The notes: a model not told the origin generated them from the letters alone. Counted from the stretch's first letter, positions 35,936 through 47,465 are shown. The stretch: 64,000 bases of DNA from an uncultured Nitrosomonas sp. (GCA_949281375.1 CASDLT010000028.1:51593-115592); one strand, 5' to 3'. Numbers and translations: made by a program.

Positions 35936-36550
35936 TTAATTCGTCGAATTTTCAGAAAGCACATCATACACGGATGCAACCAGACCGTTTACACGCCGCT
36001 CAACGGCTTCCACCTGATATTGCAGATCCTGTATGTCCGAAATGAGTTGATTGATCGCATCCGTCTTAGCGAGTACTGGTTTTTCTTCCGTTAGAAATTC
36101 AGAGAGAGCTTGCGATAACGCGTTAAAATTTTTAGTGTGCCACTGAATGAAGTCTCTTCCTGCGCTGGTAATGCGATTAGCTGGAATATCACCTAGTGCC
36201 TTGCTCAGGTCGTGTGCAACGACCCTGTCGAGATTGAGTTGTTTACAGAGCGCGATGATTTCGCTGGCCAGTGATTCATTCCCGATGATCTGAATGGATT
36301 TCTCAACAGACCATCCACGATCGAACAGATTAGGTTGCAGCAGTGATGGCAGTATGATCGTTGCATCGGTATCCGCATCATCAGGCAATTTCTGTAACTC
36401 ACCTATGGAATTAATCATTATTTTCAGATGGATCAAGGACGATATCTGCAGGCAAACCGTTTGGCCGCTAATGGATTGAAGTCGCTCGCATGCCCATGTT
36501 TCGTTGTGTAGCACATGGTTAATGGATGTTAGGGCTAGGGTCGATAACAT
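35936..36550 (-). CDS. ubiJ: UbiJ, ubiquinone biosynthesis accessory factor (SCP2 domain)
   Basis: The 204-residue protein carries an N-terminal SCP2-type lipid-binding domain (ACERLQSISGQTVCLQI, ADATIILPSLLQ-like) and a C-terminal coiled coil (AINQLISDIQDLQYQVEAVERRVNGL). UbiJ binds ubiquinone intermediates and organises the hydroxylase complex. The adjacent ubiB gene downstream supports the call. ubiE, often upstream, is not in the window. Sequence identity in this family is low, so the name relies on architecture and context. Confidence 0.85.
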   Translation of the reverse strand: MLSTLALTSINHVLHNETWACERLQSISGQTVCLQISSLIHLKIMINSIGELQKLPDDADTDATIILPSLLQPNLFDRGWSVEKSIQIIGNESLASEIIALCKQLNLDRVVAHDLSKALGDIPANRITSAGRDFIQWHTKNFNALSQALSEFLTEEKPVLAKTDAINQLISDIQDLQYQVEAVERRVNGLVASVYDVLSENSTN

Positions 36551-36968
36551 TTATAAAAGTCTTGAGTCGGATGATATCAATAATCTCAATCGAAAAAATG
36601 GCGATATTCGATTCACCTAAATGTGAATTGCTTGTTTCTAGGATTACCACGCAGCGTTTCAAGGAATTCGTTGAGGCAAGGTCAAAGAATCATTGGGGCT
36701 GTGGTTATATTGCACATTCAAATCAAGCATCAGGAACTGCCGATTCATGGCTGACTCATAAAAATTGCACAGGTTGTATCTCATTTCACCCGGATTTACC
36801 GCTCACTCACTGCTTGTTTGAGAGTTTACATAAGCGGTAATGAGTATAGCATTATATCCAATCTAATCACTTCATCATTAGCCTGCGGACAATTCATAGC
36901 ACACCGGCTCAATGGATCTCACCTAACTCCCATGTGTCTGGAAAAATCACTTTCATAACGCAGATATA

Positions 36969-36986
36969 GGGGAATATTTCCCCTTT
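36969..36986 (+). terminator. Short GC-rich hairpin followed by T-run
   Basis: GGGGAA-TAT-TTCCCC followed by TTTTA. The stem is 6 bp with a loop of 3. Possible weak terminator or processing site on the plus strand in the gene-free region. Confidence 0.35.
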
Positions 36987-36994
36987 TATTAAAT

Positions 36995-37225
36995 CATTGA
37001 ATCAGATCAGCGGGCGTATAGTGAACGATAGATGACAGCAATTGCGCAATGTTGAACCCGCCATGCAGAGTTAGATGATGTGTAAAGGATAATGAATTGA
37101 TGTCGAGGTTGTGAATTAATGATGAAGATTTTATGACGAGGCCCTTTAATCCCTGTTGCTTGCAATAGGGATTTTTTTTGGAAGAGCACACTGAGTAGTC
37201 ATTGAATTGATCAGCCGAGCGTATA
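36995..37225. repeat. Imperfect 26-bp direct repeat, copies 204 bp apart
   Basis: Copies at 36995-37020 and 37200-37225 both start CATTGAAT, contain GATCAGC and end GCGTATA, with a few mismatches and small shifts between. They bracket the candidate small-RNA terminator. Confidence 0.55.
37148..37179 (+). terminator. Strong intrinsic terminator without an upstream gene
   Basis: AATCCCT pairs with AGGGATT, and inside it TTGC pairs with GCAA around a TT loop, followed by eight T (37172-37179). The structure is typical for an intrinsic terminator on the plus strand, yet no plus-strand gene lies ahead of it. Confidence 0.75.
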
Positions 37226-37339
37226 AAACAGTCATCAAGCCCGCAAGTTCATTGAGCGATCTTTATCGATCCTTCTGCGTATCTTTATCTCATTCGCCGA
37301 ATTAGTCAGCATTTCCCTAGCTTTATTGGCGTTTTTCAG

Positions 37340-38281
37340 TTAATCGATAACGAGCACTGGCGTCAGTGAAAGATGCTGAGTGATTGCGCTGGCGTCTTGC
37401 TTTGCCAGCATTTGGTCATGATACGGACCAGCATGAATCTTATACAAACCTTTATTTTTTGTGATATTGATTTCTTTGTTGAGCCAGGGAATTTTCTTTT
37501 TTAGGTGGCTGAGAAAGTTATGAGCGTTATCGGGCGAACCAAAGGCTCCCAATTGAAGATACATTGAATTCGCCTCACGCTTATTACTGCTGGTCGAAGC
37601 TGAAGAAGTGGCCGGACGAGCATTCACGACATTGAGGATTTGTGCATCGCCTGGTATGATGCTTTCGACCTCCACCTGACCGCTTCCTCCCGCTATGATT
37701 CCTAACTTGTACGCTGCCGTATACGAAAGATCGATGACGCGATCGGAAAGGAATGGGCCTCGATCATTAAGCCTTACAACGATTGATTTACCATTTTCCA
37801 GATTAGTGACTTTGGCATAACTGGGCAATGGCAATGTAGGATGTGCAGCTGTCATGCCATACATATCGTAAATTTCGCCGGATGCGGTTGGATTACCGTG
37901 GTAGCGGCGACCATACCACGAAGCAATACCGCGTTCCTTATAAGAATGAAGCTTGGTCATCGGCTTGTATGGTTTTCCCAACGCAACATAAGGTTGCATA
38001 TTGGCTTGTCGCAATTGTTCTACTTTTGGTTCAGCATCAGGGGTCAAGTGCAAATTAGGAGGAGGATTATCGCCTGGGCCATCGTCCAGATAATAACCCC
38101 CTCCTTTACGAGCTGTTGAGCCTGTCTGAGAATGTTTATCAGAAGAAGCAACTGAGGGAAAAGGTTGCTTGGATCGGCTGCCCTGCTGCGGAATACTGTT
38201 GCAAGCCGCCAGAGATGCAACGATCAGCATGGATATTATTCGCGCGACTGGATGGGCAAATGAGATATGTGTCATTGTCAT
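37340..38281 (-). CDS. rlpA: RlpA septal-ring lytic transglycosylase lipoprotein
   Basis: The 313-residue protein has a lipoprotein signal (IVASLAAC, cysteine near residue 27), a double-psi beta-barrel RlpA domain (GIASWYGRRYHGNPTASGE, VRLNDRGPFLSDRVIDLS) and a C-terminal SPOR domain (YLQLGAFGSPDNAHNFLSHL). RlpA cleaves glycan strands lacking peptides at the division septum. Its start overlaps the rodA stop by 4 bp (ATGA), making it the last gene of the shape operon. The linker is serine-rich. Confidence 0.95.
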   Translation of the reverse strand: MTMTHISFAHPVARIISMLIVASLAACNSIPQQGSRSKQPFPSVASSDKHSQTGSTARKGGGYYLDDGPGDNPPPNLHLTPDAEPKVEQLRQANMQPYVALGKPYKPMTKLHSYKERGIASWYGRRYHGNPTASGEIYDMYGMTAAHPTLPLPSYAKVTNLENGKSIVVRLNDRGPFLSDRVIDLSYTAAYKLGIIAGGSGQVEVESIIPGDAQILNVVNARPATSSASTSSNKREANSMYLQLGAFGSPDNAHNFLSHLKKKIPWLNKEINITKNKGLYKIHAGPYHDQMLAKQDASAITQHLSLTPVLVID

Positions 38282-39378
38282 GTCTTGATGAGTTTAGGAT
38301 GTGTTTGAATACTCATTAAAATACCAAAACCGAGCAACATGGTCACCATGGACGTTCCGCCATAGCTAATCAACGGGAGAGGCACGCCCACAACCGGAAG
38401 AATACCACTAACCATTCCCATGTTCACAAAAATATAAGTGAAGAAAGTCAATGTAATGGAGCCAGCGATCAGTCGAGTAAATTGCGTGGATGCATTGGCT
38501 GTTATCACTAAGCAACGTCCGATCACCACAAGATAGGCCAATAAAAGCAATGAATTGCCAATCAATCCAAATTCTTCTGAAAACACCGCAAAAATAAAAT
38601 CAGTGCTTTGTTCCGGTAAGAAGTCCAGTTGCGTCTGAGTGCCGTTTTGCCAGCCTTTGCCGATCAACCCGCCCGACCCGATCGCAATTGATGATTGAAT
38701 GGTGTGATAGCCTGCACCTAGCGGATCCTGTGATGGGTCCAGCAACGTCATGATACGTTGTCGCTGGTAATCATGCATCATAGTCCATAGAATGGGAAAA
38801 CTCCCAACTGCGGCGATGCACAACCCAATAATGATGCGCCACGACAAGCCAGCCAGAAAAAGTACATAAAAACCGCTGGCGGCAATCAATAAAGCCGTTC
38901 CAAGATCGGGTTGCTTCAAAATCAGAAGTACCGGAAACATCAGTAGTATTGTTGCGCCAAGGTAATCTCTCAGGCGCAGCGTGATTTCGTGCTTGTCAAA
39001 ATACCAAGCCATCATGAGGGGAATGGCGATTTTCATCAACTCAGAAGGCTGAATTCTGGTAATGCCGATATTGAGCCAGCGTCTGGCGCCATTATTGATT
39101 TCTCCAAAGAATGCAACGCCCACCAGCAAAGCAAGGCCGAGTACATACATCGGCACTGCAAGCCGTCTGATCTGCTGCAACGGTATATTAGCGACCATCC
39201 ACATGATCACCAGAGCAACCGACATGTTGAGCATTTGATGGCTAACTTTAGTCACATTGGCACCGGTGGCACTATACAGTACCGTCAAACCAATGATCAT
39301 CAACATAAGAATGCCGACTAAAAGAAAACCGTCGATATAGCGTGAAAAATAATACCAAATCTTTCTTAATTCAATCAT
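38278..39378 (-). CDS. rodA: RodA peptidoglycan glycosyltransferase (SEDS)
   Basis: Polymerises lipid II in the elongation machinery together with PBP2. The 366-residue protein has about ten membrane helices and the SEDS landmarks: GARRWLNIGITRIQPSELMKIAIPL and GSGGLIGKGWQNGTQTQLDFLPEQSTDFIFAVFSEEFG, with the catalytic aspartate region nearby, and PLPLISYGGTSM near the C-terminus. It lies 160 bp after mrdA, a spacer with no gene, and overlaps rlpA. Confidence 0.97.
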   Translation of the reverse strand: MIELRKIWYYFSRYIDGFLLVGILMLMIIGLTVLYSATGANVTKVSHQMLNMSVALVIMWMVANIPLQQIRRLAVPMYVLGLALLVGVAFFGEINNGARRWLNIGITRIQPSELMKIAIPLMMAWYFDKHEITLRLRDYLGATILLMFPVLLILKQPDLGTALLIAASGFYVLFLAGLSWRIIIGLCIAAVGSFPILWTMMHDYQRQRIMTLLDPSQDPLGAGYHTIQSSIAIGSGGLIGKGWQNGTQTQLDFLPEQSTDFIFAVFSEEFGLIGNSLLLLAYLVVIGRCLVITANASTQFTRLIAGSITLTFFTYIFVNMGMVSGILPVVGVPLPLISYGGTSMVTMLLGFGILMSIQTHPKLIKT

Positions 39379-39538
39379 TTGAGAACACAGACTTATTTGA
39401 TGTTATTCCATGAATGATGAGGCAGCCATGGTTACTGGAAAAAACTTGAGAAGCTACCCCGCTCGGTCGTGGTGCTTAAAATCGACCTCAAATTACAAAT
39501 TAGAACCTTTGCATTATCCGTTATCCTTCCGGTTATTG

Positions 39539-41452
39539 CTAAAGATGCTCATGAGCATGCTCTTCAATGATCTCGGTGACTTGAGCAATGGTGGATTCAG
39601 GTTCCTTGCCCAGTAAAAAGTAGTCAAATACCTGCCGCGCTATCGGCGCGGCTGTCGATCCGCCGGTGCCGGTATTTTCGACTAATACCGCCAGGGCAAT
39701 TTGCGGATTGTCGGCCGGCGCATAGGCGATAAACATTGCGTGATCACGGTGGCGTTCATTGATCGATTTCTCATTGTAACGTTCTCCCTGCTTGATTCCG
39801 ATCACTTGTGACGTGCCGGTTTTGCCGGCAAACGAATACGCCGAGTTGTTGCCCGCTTTTGCAGCAGTTCCTCCCGGCCGGGTAACATCAACCAGTGCAT
39901 TTTTAACGATCTCCAGATGCGTTGGTTTCAGATTGAGCGTGTAAAGAAGTTTCGCGGGTACATCTGCAATGTGCCCGGACTGGCTGTTTTGTATTTGCTT
40001 GACCAGCCGTGGTTGGTAGGCTTTGCCGTTATTCGCTATCATCATGGTTGCAAAGGCAAGCTGCAATGGAGTGGTGAGATTATAGCCTTGCCCAATGGCG
40101 ACTGAAATGGTATCGCCGGCGTACCATTTTTGCTTGTATTGTTTCATTTTCCAGCCGGCCGATGGCAACAGTCCTGAGACTTCGCCCTCGATGTCTATGC
40201 CGGTTTTTTTTCCTAACCCGAATTGGCTAATAAAGTTGTGGATATTATCGATTCCGAGATCATTGGCAAGACTGTAATAATACGTATCGCATGAGACGAC
40301 CAATGATTTATGCAGATTGACTCGACCGTGGCCGCCGGGCTTCCAGTCGCGATACCGACGATCGACGCCGGGGAGGGAAAAGTAACCGGGATCGCTCATG
40401 CTGTATTCTGGACTCCGTTTTCCCAGTTCCAGTGCCGCCAATGCCATGAAAGGCTTGAATGTCGAGCCAGGAGGATAAATGCCGCGAAGCGCTCGATTGT
40501 TGAGTGGCCTGTCGATTGAGTTATTCAGTAAATTCCAGTTTTCCTGGTCTATGCCGCCAATGAATAGATTATTGTCATAACCGGGTTTGCTCAAAAAGGC
40601 CAGTATTTCCCCATTGTTTGGATTCAACGCCACCAGCGCACCCCGTCGCTCTCCAAAGGCTTTTTCAGCGGCTTCCTGCAAACCCAAATCCAATGACAAA
40701 ATTAGATTATTGCCGGAAGTCGGCCGGGTGCGCGAAAGAACACGAATCGACCGGCCCGCGGCATCGGTTTCAACTTCTTCAAATCCGGTGATTCCATGTA
40801 ATTCCCGTTCATAGCTTTGTTCAACGCCAATCTTTCCAATATGATGAGAACCGCGATAGTTATTGAGATCACCGTTCAACTCCAGTTGCTCGAGATCCCG
40901 GTCATTGATGCGGCTGATATAACCGACGACATGGGAAACGGTTTCTTTTTCCGGATATTGGCGAAACACCTGCGCCTTGATTTCAACGCCCGGAAAACGG
41001 TAGCGATTGGCTGCAAAGCTCGCGATTTCAACATCGGTGAGTCGATTACGAATGGGCAAGCTTTTGAAGCGTTTGCTTTCTCTCATCAATTTCTTGAAAC
41101 GCTGGCGATCGACCGGAGTTATTTCTATGATGGTTGCTAATTCGTCAAGCGTATTCTCGATGTCAGCAACTTTGCTAGGCACCATTTCTAACGCGTAAGC
41201 AAAATAGTTTTGCGCCAGAATTCTGCCATTGCGGTCATAGATCAGCCCACGGTTCGGAACCAGTGGAAGTATGGAAATGCGATTGGCTTCCGCCAGCGTG
41301 TGATAGTGATCTTCCCGGGTAATTTGTAAATAATAGAAGCGTACATACAGTGCCGCGAACAGCACCACGACAAATGCAGCGCTTACAGCCAGACGAATGC
41401 GGAATTTATGCAATTCAATCGGATGATTTCGTAGTTCCACTTTATGTTTCAT
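39539..41452 (-). CDS. mrdA: Penicillin-binding protein 2, elongation transpeptidase
   Basis: Class B transpeptidase of the Rod system. The protein of about 637 residues has a short cytoplasmic tail, one membrane anchor (LAVSAAFVVVLFAALYVRFYYL), a pedestal domain, and a transpeptidase domain with SxxK as STFK in YPPGSTFKPFM. SxN is likely in VSCDTYYYS, and the KTG motif is FAGKTGTSQV. The true start is ATG 41452 (MKHKVELRN), which overlaps the mreD stop as ATGA. The longer frame to 41515 would intrude on mreD. Confidence 0.97.
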   Translation of the reverse strand: MKHKVELRNHPIELHKFRIRLAVSAAFVVVLFAALYVRFYYLQITREDHYHTLAEANRISILPLVPNRGLIYDRNGRILAQNYFAYALEMVPSKVADIENTLDELATIIEITPVDRQRFKKLMRESKRFKSLPIRNRLTDVEIASFAANRYRFPGVEIKAQVFRQYPEKETVSHVVGYISRINDRDLEQLELNGDLNNYRGSHHIGKIGVEQSYERELHGITGFEEVETDAAGRSIRVLSRTRPTSGNNLILSLDLGLQEAAEKAFGERRGALVALNPNNGEILAFLSKPGYDNNLFIGGIDQENWNLLNNSIDRPLNNRALRGIYPPGSTFKPFMALAALELGKRSPEYSMSDPGYFSLPGVDRRYRDWKPGGHGRVNLHKSLVVSCDTYYYSLANDLGIDNIHNFISQFGLGKKTGIDIEGEVSGLLPSAGWKMKQYKQKWYAGDTISVAIGQGYNLTTPLQLAFATMMIANNGKAYQPRLVKQIQNSQSGHIADVPAKLLYTLNLKPTHLEIVKNALVDVTRPGGTAAKAGNNSAYSFAGKTGTSQVIGIKQGERYNEKSINERHRDHAMFIAYAPADNPQIALAVLVENTGTGGSTAAPIARQVFDYFLLGKEPESTIAQVTEIIEEHAHEHL

Positions 41453-42000
41453 AAGGTGTTGGGATCTGATTTTTGCTTCAGGGGTGCATTCAGCAGAACG
41501 GATAGCGGAACCCATAATAGCGTGCCCGCCACTGTCGCAAAAAAATATGACCAGCCTGGTAAACGGGAGCCGCCCAATACTGCAATCAGGACAATGACAA
41601 TCTGCATTACCAATAGTATCAAGCCGATTTGAGGCGCTTGTTGCAACAGATTGAATATGCGTAACCGGCGACCCAGCACCAACGTCAGATAAATGGCGAC
41701 ACAGTAGGCCAGTGCATGTTGCCCAAGTATGCTGGTATTGCCGACATCCATCAGCAAACCCATCACGAATGCCACGCTCATGCCGATTTTATGCGGGTGA
41801 TTGACGCTCCAGTAAATCAGTGTAAGCGCTACAAGATCCGGGCGAAAAAATAATACATGCTGCGGCAAGGGCAAGAAATTGATCGTCAACGCGATTATCA
41901 AACTGATAGCGATATACCGGCCAGTGGGAGGTATATAAATATCCTGTTTGTAATATTCTCCAGGATTCAGCTTTTTGGTTTCAGTTTTTTTTCGATTCAA
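41449..42000 (-). CDS. mreD: Rod-shape protein MreD
   Basis: A small inner-membrane protein of about 183 residues with five predicted membrane helices (YIAISLIIALTINFLPL first). The family motif region includes VNHPHKIGMSVAFVMGLLMDV. MreD works with MreB and MreC in cell elongation. No ATG lies at the expected place; a TTG at 42000 is my choice, and GTG at 42024 is possible. Both overlap the mreC end slightly. An upstream frame extends to 42114 but lies inside mreC. Overlaps mrdA by 4 bp. Confidence 0.88.
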   Translation of the reverse strand: MNRKKTETKKLNPGEYYKQDIYIPPTGRYIAISLIIALTINFLPLPQHVLFFRPDLVALTLIYWSVNHPHKIGMSVAFVMGLLMDVGNTSILGQHALAYCVAIYLTLVLGRRLRIFNLLQQAPQIGLILLVMQIVIVLIAVLGGSRLPGWSYFFATVAGTLLWVPLSVLLNAPLKQKSDPNTL

Positions 42001-42871
42001 TTTCAGGCATCTCGATAGAGTCACTTGGCGACGGCTGAACAAGCGATAACACCAAGACTTGCCGGTTACGGTCAACACCGGCAATGGGCTTGCTGATGAT
42101 TTGAACAAAATCATCGACGGGATCTCGTTCTATTCTCTGCACCATCGCGACAGGAATACCCGTTGGATAGACACCGCCAATTCCGGAGGTTACCAGCAGA
42201 TCACCTTGTTGTATGTCGGTACTCACTGATAAATAGCGTAATTCCAACTCATCTTTTTTGCCGGTGCCGGTCACTACTGAGCGCAGACTATTGCGCAACA
42301 CTTGAACAGGTACAGAATGGTTTTTATCGATCAGCAGGGTCACTTCCGATGACCATGGATACAATTGCGTGATTTGACCGATGATGCCTTTATCATCGAT
42401 GACCGGCTGACCAAGCTGAATACCATGATAATGACCTTTGTTCAAAGTGATTTTATGATTGAAGGGATCTCGTGGAGTGTACAGAATATCAGCCAATACC
42501 GCCTTGGCTTCGGTATTGGTTTCAATATACTGGACTGCGCCCAGCAATTGGCGCAAATGCTCATTTTCAGTCTGTAAGGTGTGTACAGTCAGCAGCTGCT
42601 CACGATCCTCCAGATATTGTTGCCTGAGTTTTATGTTTTCTTCAAGCAAGTACAGGTTCGCCAAAAGCTCTTCAATCTGATCATAGACATTAGTTGGAAG
42701 ATAGGCGACTTTCTGCAATGGAAAGATAACGATGCCAATAGTTTGCCGTATTTCAGGAAAAAACTTGAACCGCAGATCTTCGGCGATCAGCAGGCACGAC
42801 AGCAAAATGAACACAAACAGCCGTGCAAACGGCCCTGGTCCATGCCTGAAAAACTGAGGAGCAGTCTTCAT
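41981..42871 (-). CDS. mreC: Rod-shape-determining protein MreC
   Basis: A 296-residue periplasmic protein anchored by an N-terminal membrane helix (FARLFVFILLSCLLIAED). A coiled coil follows (LEENIKLRQQYLEDREQLL and LQTENEHLRQLLGAV), then the beta-barrel domain with GQPVIDDKGIIGQI, LLIDKNHSVPVQV and GDLLVTSGIGGVYPTGIPVAMV. MreC scaffolds PBP2 and RodA. It lies 40 bp after mreB and slightly overlaps mreD. Confidence 0.97.
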   Translation of the reverse strand: MKTAPQFFRHGPGPFARLFVFILLSCLLIAEDLRFKFFPEIRQTIGIVIFPLQKVAYLPTNVYDQIEELLANLYLLEENIKLRQQYLEDREQLLTVHTLQTENEHLRQLLGAVQYIETNTEAKAVLADILYTPRDPFNHKITLNKGHYHGIQLGQPVIDDKGIIGQITQLYPWSSEVTLLIDKNHSVPVQVLRNSLRSVVTGTGKKDELELRYLSVSTDIQQGDLLVTSGIGGVYPTGIPVAMVQRIERDPVDDFVQIISKPIAGVDRNRQVLVLSLVQPSPSDSIEMPEIESKKN

Positions 42872-42911
42872 TACATTCGGCAGCTAGGAATCTTGCTTCA
42901 AAGCAGTTGCA

Positions 42912-43994
<1,083 letters not shown>

Positions 43995-44106
43995 TTATGA
44001 TTTAAGACGAGAGCAGTATTGAAAAGCCCGTAAAAAAATAATACGCCGGTGAAACTTGGGGCATGATACCCTAATACGTCTTCAAATATAAGGTTGCCAA
44101 TCTAAC

Positions 44107-44394
44107 ATGACTCTAACTGTAACTGATGTGAAACGCATTGCTGATCTCGCTTATATTGAAATTGATCATGGCGAAGCCGAGGCGGTTTTGACGCAATTGA
44201 CCGGCATTTTCAATCTCATAGAAACCATGCAATCGATTGATACATCATCAGTAGATCCGATGTCACATGCCCAAAGCGTAACCCAGCGTCTGCGCGACGA
44301 TGAAGTCACCGAGACGAATCAGCGCGAATCTTGCCAAGCCATCGCCCCTCAGGTTGAAGCGGGGTTGTATCTTGTTCCCAAAGTCATCGAATGA
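44107..44394 (+). CDS. gatC: Glu-tRNA(Gln)/Asp-tRNA(Asn) amidotransferase subunit C
   Basis: The 95-residue GatC subunit stabilises GatAB. It shows the family start VKRIADLAYIEIDHGEAEAVLTQLTGIFNLIETMQSIDT and the end IAPQVEAGLYLVPKVIE. With gatA and gatB downstream it forms the complex that converts misacylated Glu-tRNA(Gln) to Gln-tRNA(Gln). A 110-bp gap separates it from gatA. Confidence 0.96.
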   Translation: MTLTVTDVKRIADLAYIEIDHGEAEAVLTQLTGIFNLIETMQSIDTSSVDPMSHAQSVTQRLRDDEVTETNQRESCQAIAPQVEAGLYLVPKVIE

Positions 44395-44504
44395 TTTAAT
44401 GTGTCTCTGGAATTCAGAGTCCATCCTCTTTCCTAGACACAGTGAGCGTGCTGCGAATGGATATCCGGCGCGGCCATAATTCCACGTAATCGACTATTTC
44501 AGTA

Positions 44505-45962
44505 ATGAATACCTTACTTAATGCCAGCCTTAAACAACTGTCGAGTCATCTTGCAAACAAGAAAATCTCAAGTACAGAATTGACGACGGAATTCTTGAAT
44601 CGCATTCATGAACTTAATTCTCAATACAACGCATTCATTACCGTGAATGAAGAAATGAGCCTTGCACAGGCGAAAACAGCGGATACTCTGCTGGCATCAG
44701 GCAGGGCAAGTCCTTTGACAGGAATCCCCATTGCCCAGAAAGATATTTTTTGCGCGAAAGGCTGGCTGACGACCTGTGGCTCAAAAATGCTCTCGAATTT
44801 TGTGTCTCCTTATGATGCAGGCGTCATCGAACGTTTCAATCTAATCGGCGCAGTCAATATTGGCAAAACCAATATGGATGAATTTGCGATGGGATCCAGT
44901 AATGAAACTTCTTTTTATGGCGTTGTCCGCAATCCGTGGGATCCCTTGGCGGTTCCCGGTGGAAGCTCGGGTGGCGCGGCTTCTGCTGTGGCAGCGCGAC
45001 TGGCTCCAGCAGCGACGGGCACAGATACCGGTGGCTCCATTCGACAGCCGGCTGCCTTGTGCGGGATTTCCGGAATCAAACCGACTTACGGCTTGGTATC
45101 GCGCTATGGCATGATTGCATTTGCGTCGAGTCTGGATCAGGCCGGGCCGATGGCAAAATCGGCAGAAGATCTCGCGCTTTTGCTGAATGTCATGGTCGGA
45201 TTCGATTTCCGAGATTCCACCAGCCTGCAACGGGACGCAGAAGATTACACGCTTGACCTGTCAAAACCTCTGGATGGCGTGCGGATTGGCTTGCCAAAGG
45301 AATACTTCGCCGAAGGGATGAGTAAAGATGTTGAAGCGGCCATTGAAACCGCACTTGATGAGTATCGCAAATTAGGTGCACAGACGGTTGAGATCAGCTT
45401 GCCCAATACTCCATTATCGATCCCGGTCTATTATGTGCTCGCACCTGCTGAGGCTTCGAGCAATTTATCCCGTTTTGACGGCGTGCGATATGGTTATCGC
45501 GCCGAGTCATATAGCGATTTGGGCGATATGTACCGCAAGACCCGTGCGCAGGGTTTCGGTCCAGAAGTCAAACGGCGTATTTTGATCGGCACCTACGTGT
45601 TGTCTCATGGCTACTATGACGCCTACTATATCAAAGCACAGAAACTGCGCCGCCTGATCGCTCAGGACTTCGCTGACGCTTATAAACACTGTGACATCAT
45701 CATGGGGCCGACAACTCCGACAGTGGCTTTTAATTTGGGGGAGAAAAGCAATGATCCCATTCAAATGTATTTATCGGACATTTACACCAGTGCAGCCAAC
45801 CTGACAGGATTGCCGGCAATGTCCATTCCTGTTGGATTCGGAGACAAGCATCGCCCGGTGGGATTACACATCATCGGCAATTACTTTCGCGAAGCACAAA
45901 TGCTGAATGTTGCGCATCAATATCAACAAGCCACCGATTGGCACCAGCAATCGCCTCTATAG
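44505..45962 (+). CDS. gatA: Glu-tRNA(Gln)/Asp-tRNA(Asn) amidotransferase subunit A
   Basis: The 485-residue amidase subunit releases ammonia from glutamine. The Ser-cisSer-Lys triad is visible as Lys in [11 protein letters not shown], with the serines in [14 protein letters not shown] and [12 protein letters not shown]. Downstream is [30 protein letters not shown], the amidase signature. Full length for the family. Part of the gatCAB operon. Confidence 0.98.
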   Translation: MNTLLNASLKQLSSHLANKKISSTELTTEFLNRIHELNSQYNAFITVNEEMSLAQAKTADTLLASGRASPLTGIPIAQKDIFCAKGWLTTCGSKMLSNFVSPYDAGVIERFNLIGAVNIGKTNMDEFAMGSSNETSFYGVVRNPWDPLAVPGGSSGGAASAVAARLAPAATGTDTGGSIRQPAALCGISGIKPTYGLVSRYGMIAFASSLDQAGPMAKSAEDLALLLNVMVGFDFRDSTSLQRDAEDYTLDLSKPLDGVRIGLPKEYFAEGMSKDVEAAIETALDEYRKLGAQTVEISLPNTPLSIPVYYVLAPAEASSNLSRFDGVRYGYRAESYSDLGDMYRKTRAQGFGPEVKRRILIGTYVLSHGYYDAYYIKAQKLRRLIAQDFADAYKHCDIIMGPTTPTVAFNLGEKSNDPIQMYLSDIYTSAANLTGLPAMSIPVGFGDKHRPVGLHIIGNYFREAQMLNVAHQYQQATDWHQQSPL

Positions 45963-46025
45963 CTGCTGTAACTCAGCAAATTATTCAGTTCATTCAATTT
46001 ATATTTATCGAATCGGACATCAATC

Positions 46026-47465
46026 ATGCAATGGGAAATCGTCATCGGTCTTGAAGTACATGCTCAGCTTTCAACGCAATCAAAAATTTTCTCAGGCGCT
46101 TCGACCGGCTATGGCGCATTGCCGAACACTCAGGCATGCGTGATCGATCTGGCATTACCGGGCGTTTTGCCTGTACTCAATAGAGGAGCGGTAGAGCGAG
46201 CAATTAAATTTGGCTTGTCGGTTGGGGCTACTATCAATTCGCCATCGATTTTTGCACGCAAAAATTATTTCTATCCTGATTTACCCAAAGGGTATCAAAT
46301 CAGTCAATATGAATTACCCATCGTGCAAGGCGGTATCGTTCTAATTCAAATCGAAGGAGGTGAAAAAATCATTCGTCTGACGCGTGCGCATCTGGAAGAA
46401 GATGCTGGCAAATCGCTGCATGAAGATTTTCACGGCATGAGCGGCATTGATCTGAATCGGGCGGGCACACCATTACTGGAAATCGTTTCCGAACCCGATA
46501 TGCGCAGCAGCGCCGAAGCGGTCGCATATGCTAAAACCTTGCATTCTCTGGTACGTTGGATCGGCATTTGCGATGGCAATATGCAGGAAGGTTCTTTCCG
46601 TTGCGATGCCAATGTGTCAGTGCGTCCGTGTGGACAAGAAAAATTGGGTACACGATGCGAAATCAAAAATCTCAACTCGTTCCGCTTCCTCGAAAAAGCC
46701 ATCGACTATGAAGCACGGCGTCAAATCGACATACTCGAAGATGGCGGCGTAATTCGCCAGGAAACCCGTCTCTATGATGCTAACAAGGATGAAACACGCA
46801 CGATGCGCTCGAAGGAAGACGCCAATGACTATCGTTATTTTCCAGATCCTGATTTGTTGCCGCTGGAAATCTCCCCGCTATGGATTGACCAGATTCGATC
46901 ATCTCTGCCTGAACTGCCTCAAATACGGAAGGAACGCTATGTCTCAGAATTATCATTGCCTGCTTATGACGCCACGGTGTTGACGAACTCACGGGAAGTA
47001 GGGGATTATTTTGAATCAACCGTAAAATTGTTACCAGCACAGACCAAATTATGCGCCAATTGGGTTATGGGAGAGGTCATGGGGCAATTGAACAAGGAAG
47101 GTATTGAAATTTCCAGTTGCCCGATTATGCCTGCTCAATTGGCCGCCCTATTGACACGGATCAGTGACGGCACCATTTCAGGCAAAGCCGCGAAAACTGT
47201 ATTTGAGAGCATGTGGCAAGGAGAACTCGGTAAAGACGTCGATGCGCTTATTCAAGCAAAAGGATTGAAACAAATTTCTGATGATGTCGCGCTAGAAGGG
47301 CTCATCGATCAAATATTATCCGCACATCCCCAGCAAGTGTCAGACTACCGTAAAGGTAAAGAAAAAGCGTTTAATTCGCTCGTTGGCCAAATCATGAAAG
47401 CAACGCAAGGCAAGGCTAATCCCACGCAAGTTCATTCCATTCTTAAAAATAAACTAGAGCAATAG
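46026..47465 (+). CDS. gatB: Glu-tRNA(Gln)/Asp-tRNA(Asn) amidotransferase subunit B
   Basis: The 479-residue subunit binds misacylated tRNA and activates the acyl group with ATP. N-terminal [62 protein letters not shown] and [13 protein letters not shown] are the typical GatB landmarks. A C-terminal YqeY-like tRNA-binding domain ends [15 protein letters not shown]. Last gene of gatCAB. Confidence 0.98.
   Translation: MQWEIVIGLEVHAQLSTQSKIFSGASTGYGALPNTQACVIDLALPGVLPVLNRGAVERAIKFGLSVGATINSPSIFARKNYFYPDLPKGYQISQYELPIVQGGIVLIQIEGGEKIIRLTRAHLEEDAGKSLHEDFHGMSGIDLNRAGTPLLEIVSEPDMRSSAEAVAYAKTLHSLVRWIGICDGNMQEGSFRCDANVSVRPCGQEKLGTRCEIKNLNSFRFLEKAIDYEARRQIDILEDGGVIRQETRLYDANKDETRTMRSKEDANDYRYFPDPDLLPLEISPLWIDQIRSSLPELPQIRKERYVSELSLPAYDATVLTNSREVGDYFESTVKLLPAQTKLCANWVMGEVMGQLNKEGIEISSCPIMPAQLAALLTRISDGTISGKAAKTVFESMWQGELGKDVDALIQAKGLKQISDDVALEGLIDQILSAHPQQVSDYRKGKEKAFNSLVGQIMKATQGKANPTQVHSILKNKLEQ

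Larger units (their letters stand above)
36551..37339. other. 789-bp region without a convincing gene; candidate plus-strand small RNA
   Basis: No reading frame here looks real. One frame (36526-36840, plus) overlaps the ubiJ start and has no recognisable fold. The region contains two hairpins (36969-36983 and 37148-37173) and a 26-bp imperfect direct repeat (36995-37020 and 37200-37225). A strong plus-strand terminator with no upstream gene suggests a non-coding transcript ending near 37179. Confidence 0.4.

Noticed and set aside
36526..36840. 104-codon plus-strand frame upstream of the gene-free region
   Set aside because: It overlaps the start of ubiJ on the other strand, has no good ribosome-binding site, no recognisable fold and poor protein-like composition.
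37148..37173. AATCCCT...AGGGATT palindrome as a CRISPR repeat
   Set aside because: It occurs once, is followed by a T-run, and no spaced copies are seen nearby; it is an intrinsic terminator.
39379..39538. Short frame in the mrdA-rodA spacer
   Set aside because: The frame at 39410-39616 runs antisense into mrdA and has no ribosome-binding site or recognisable product.
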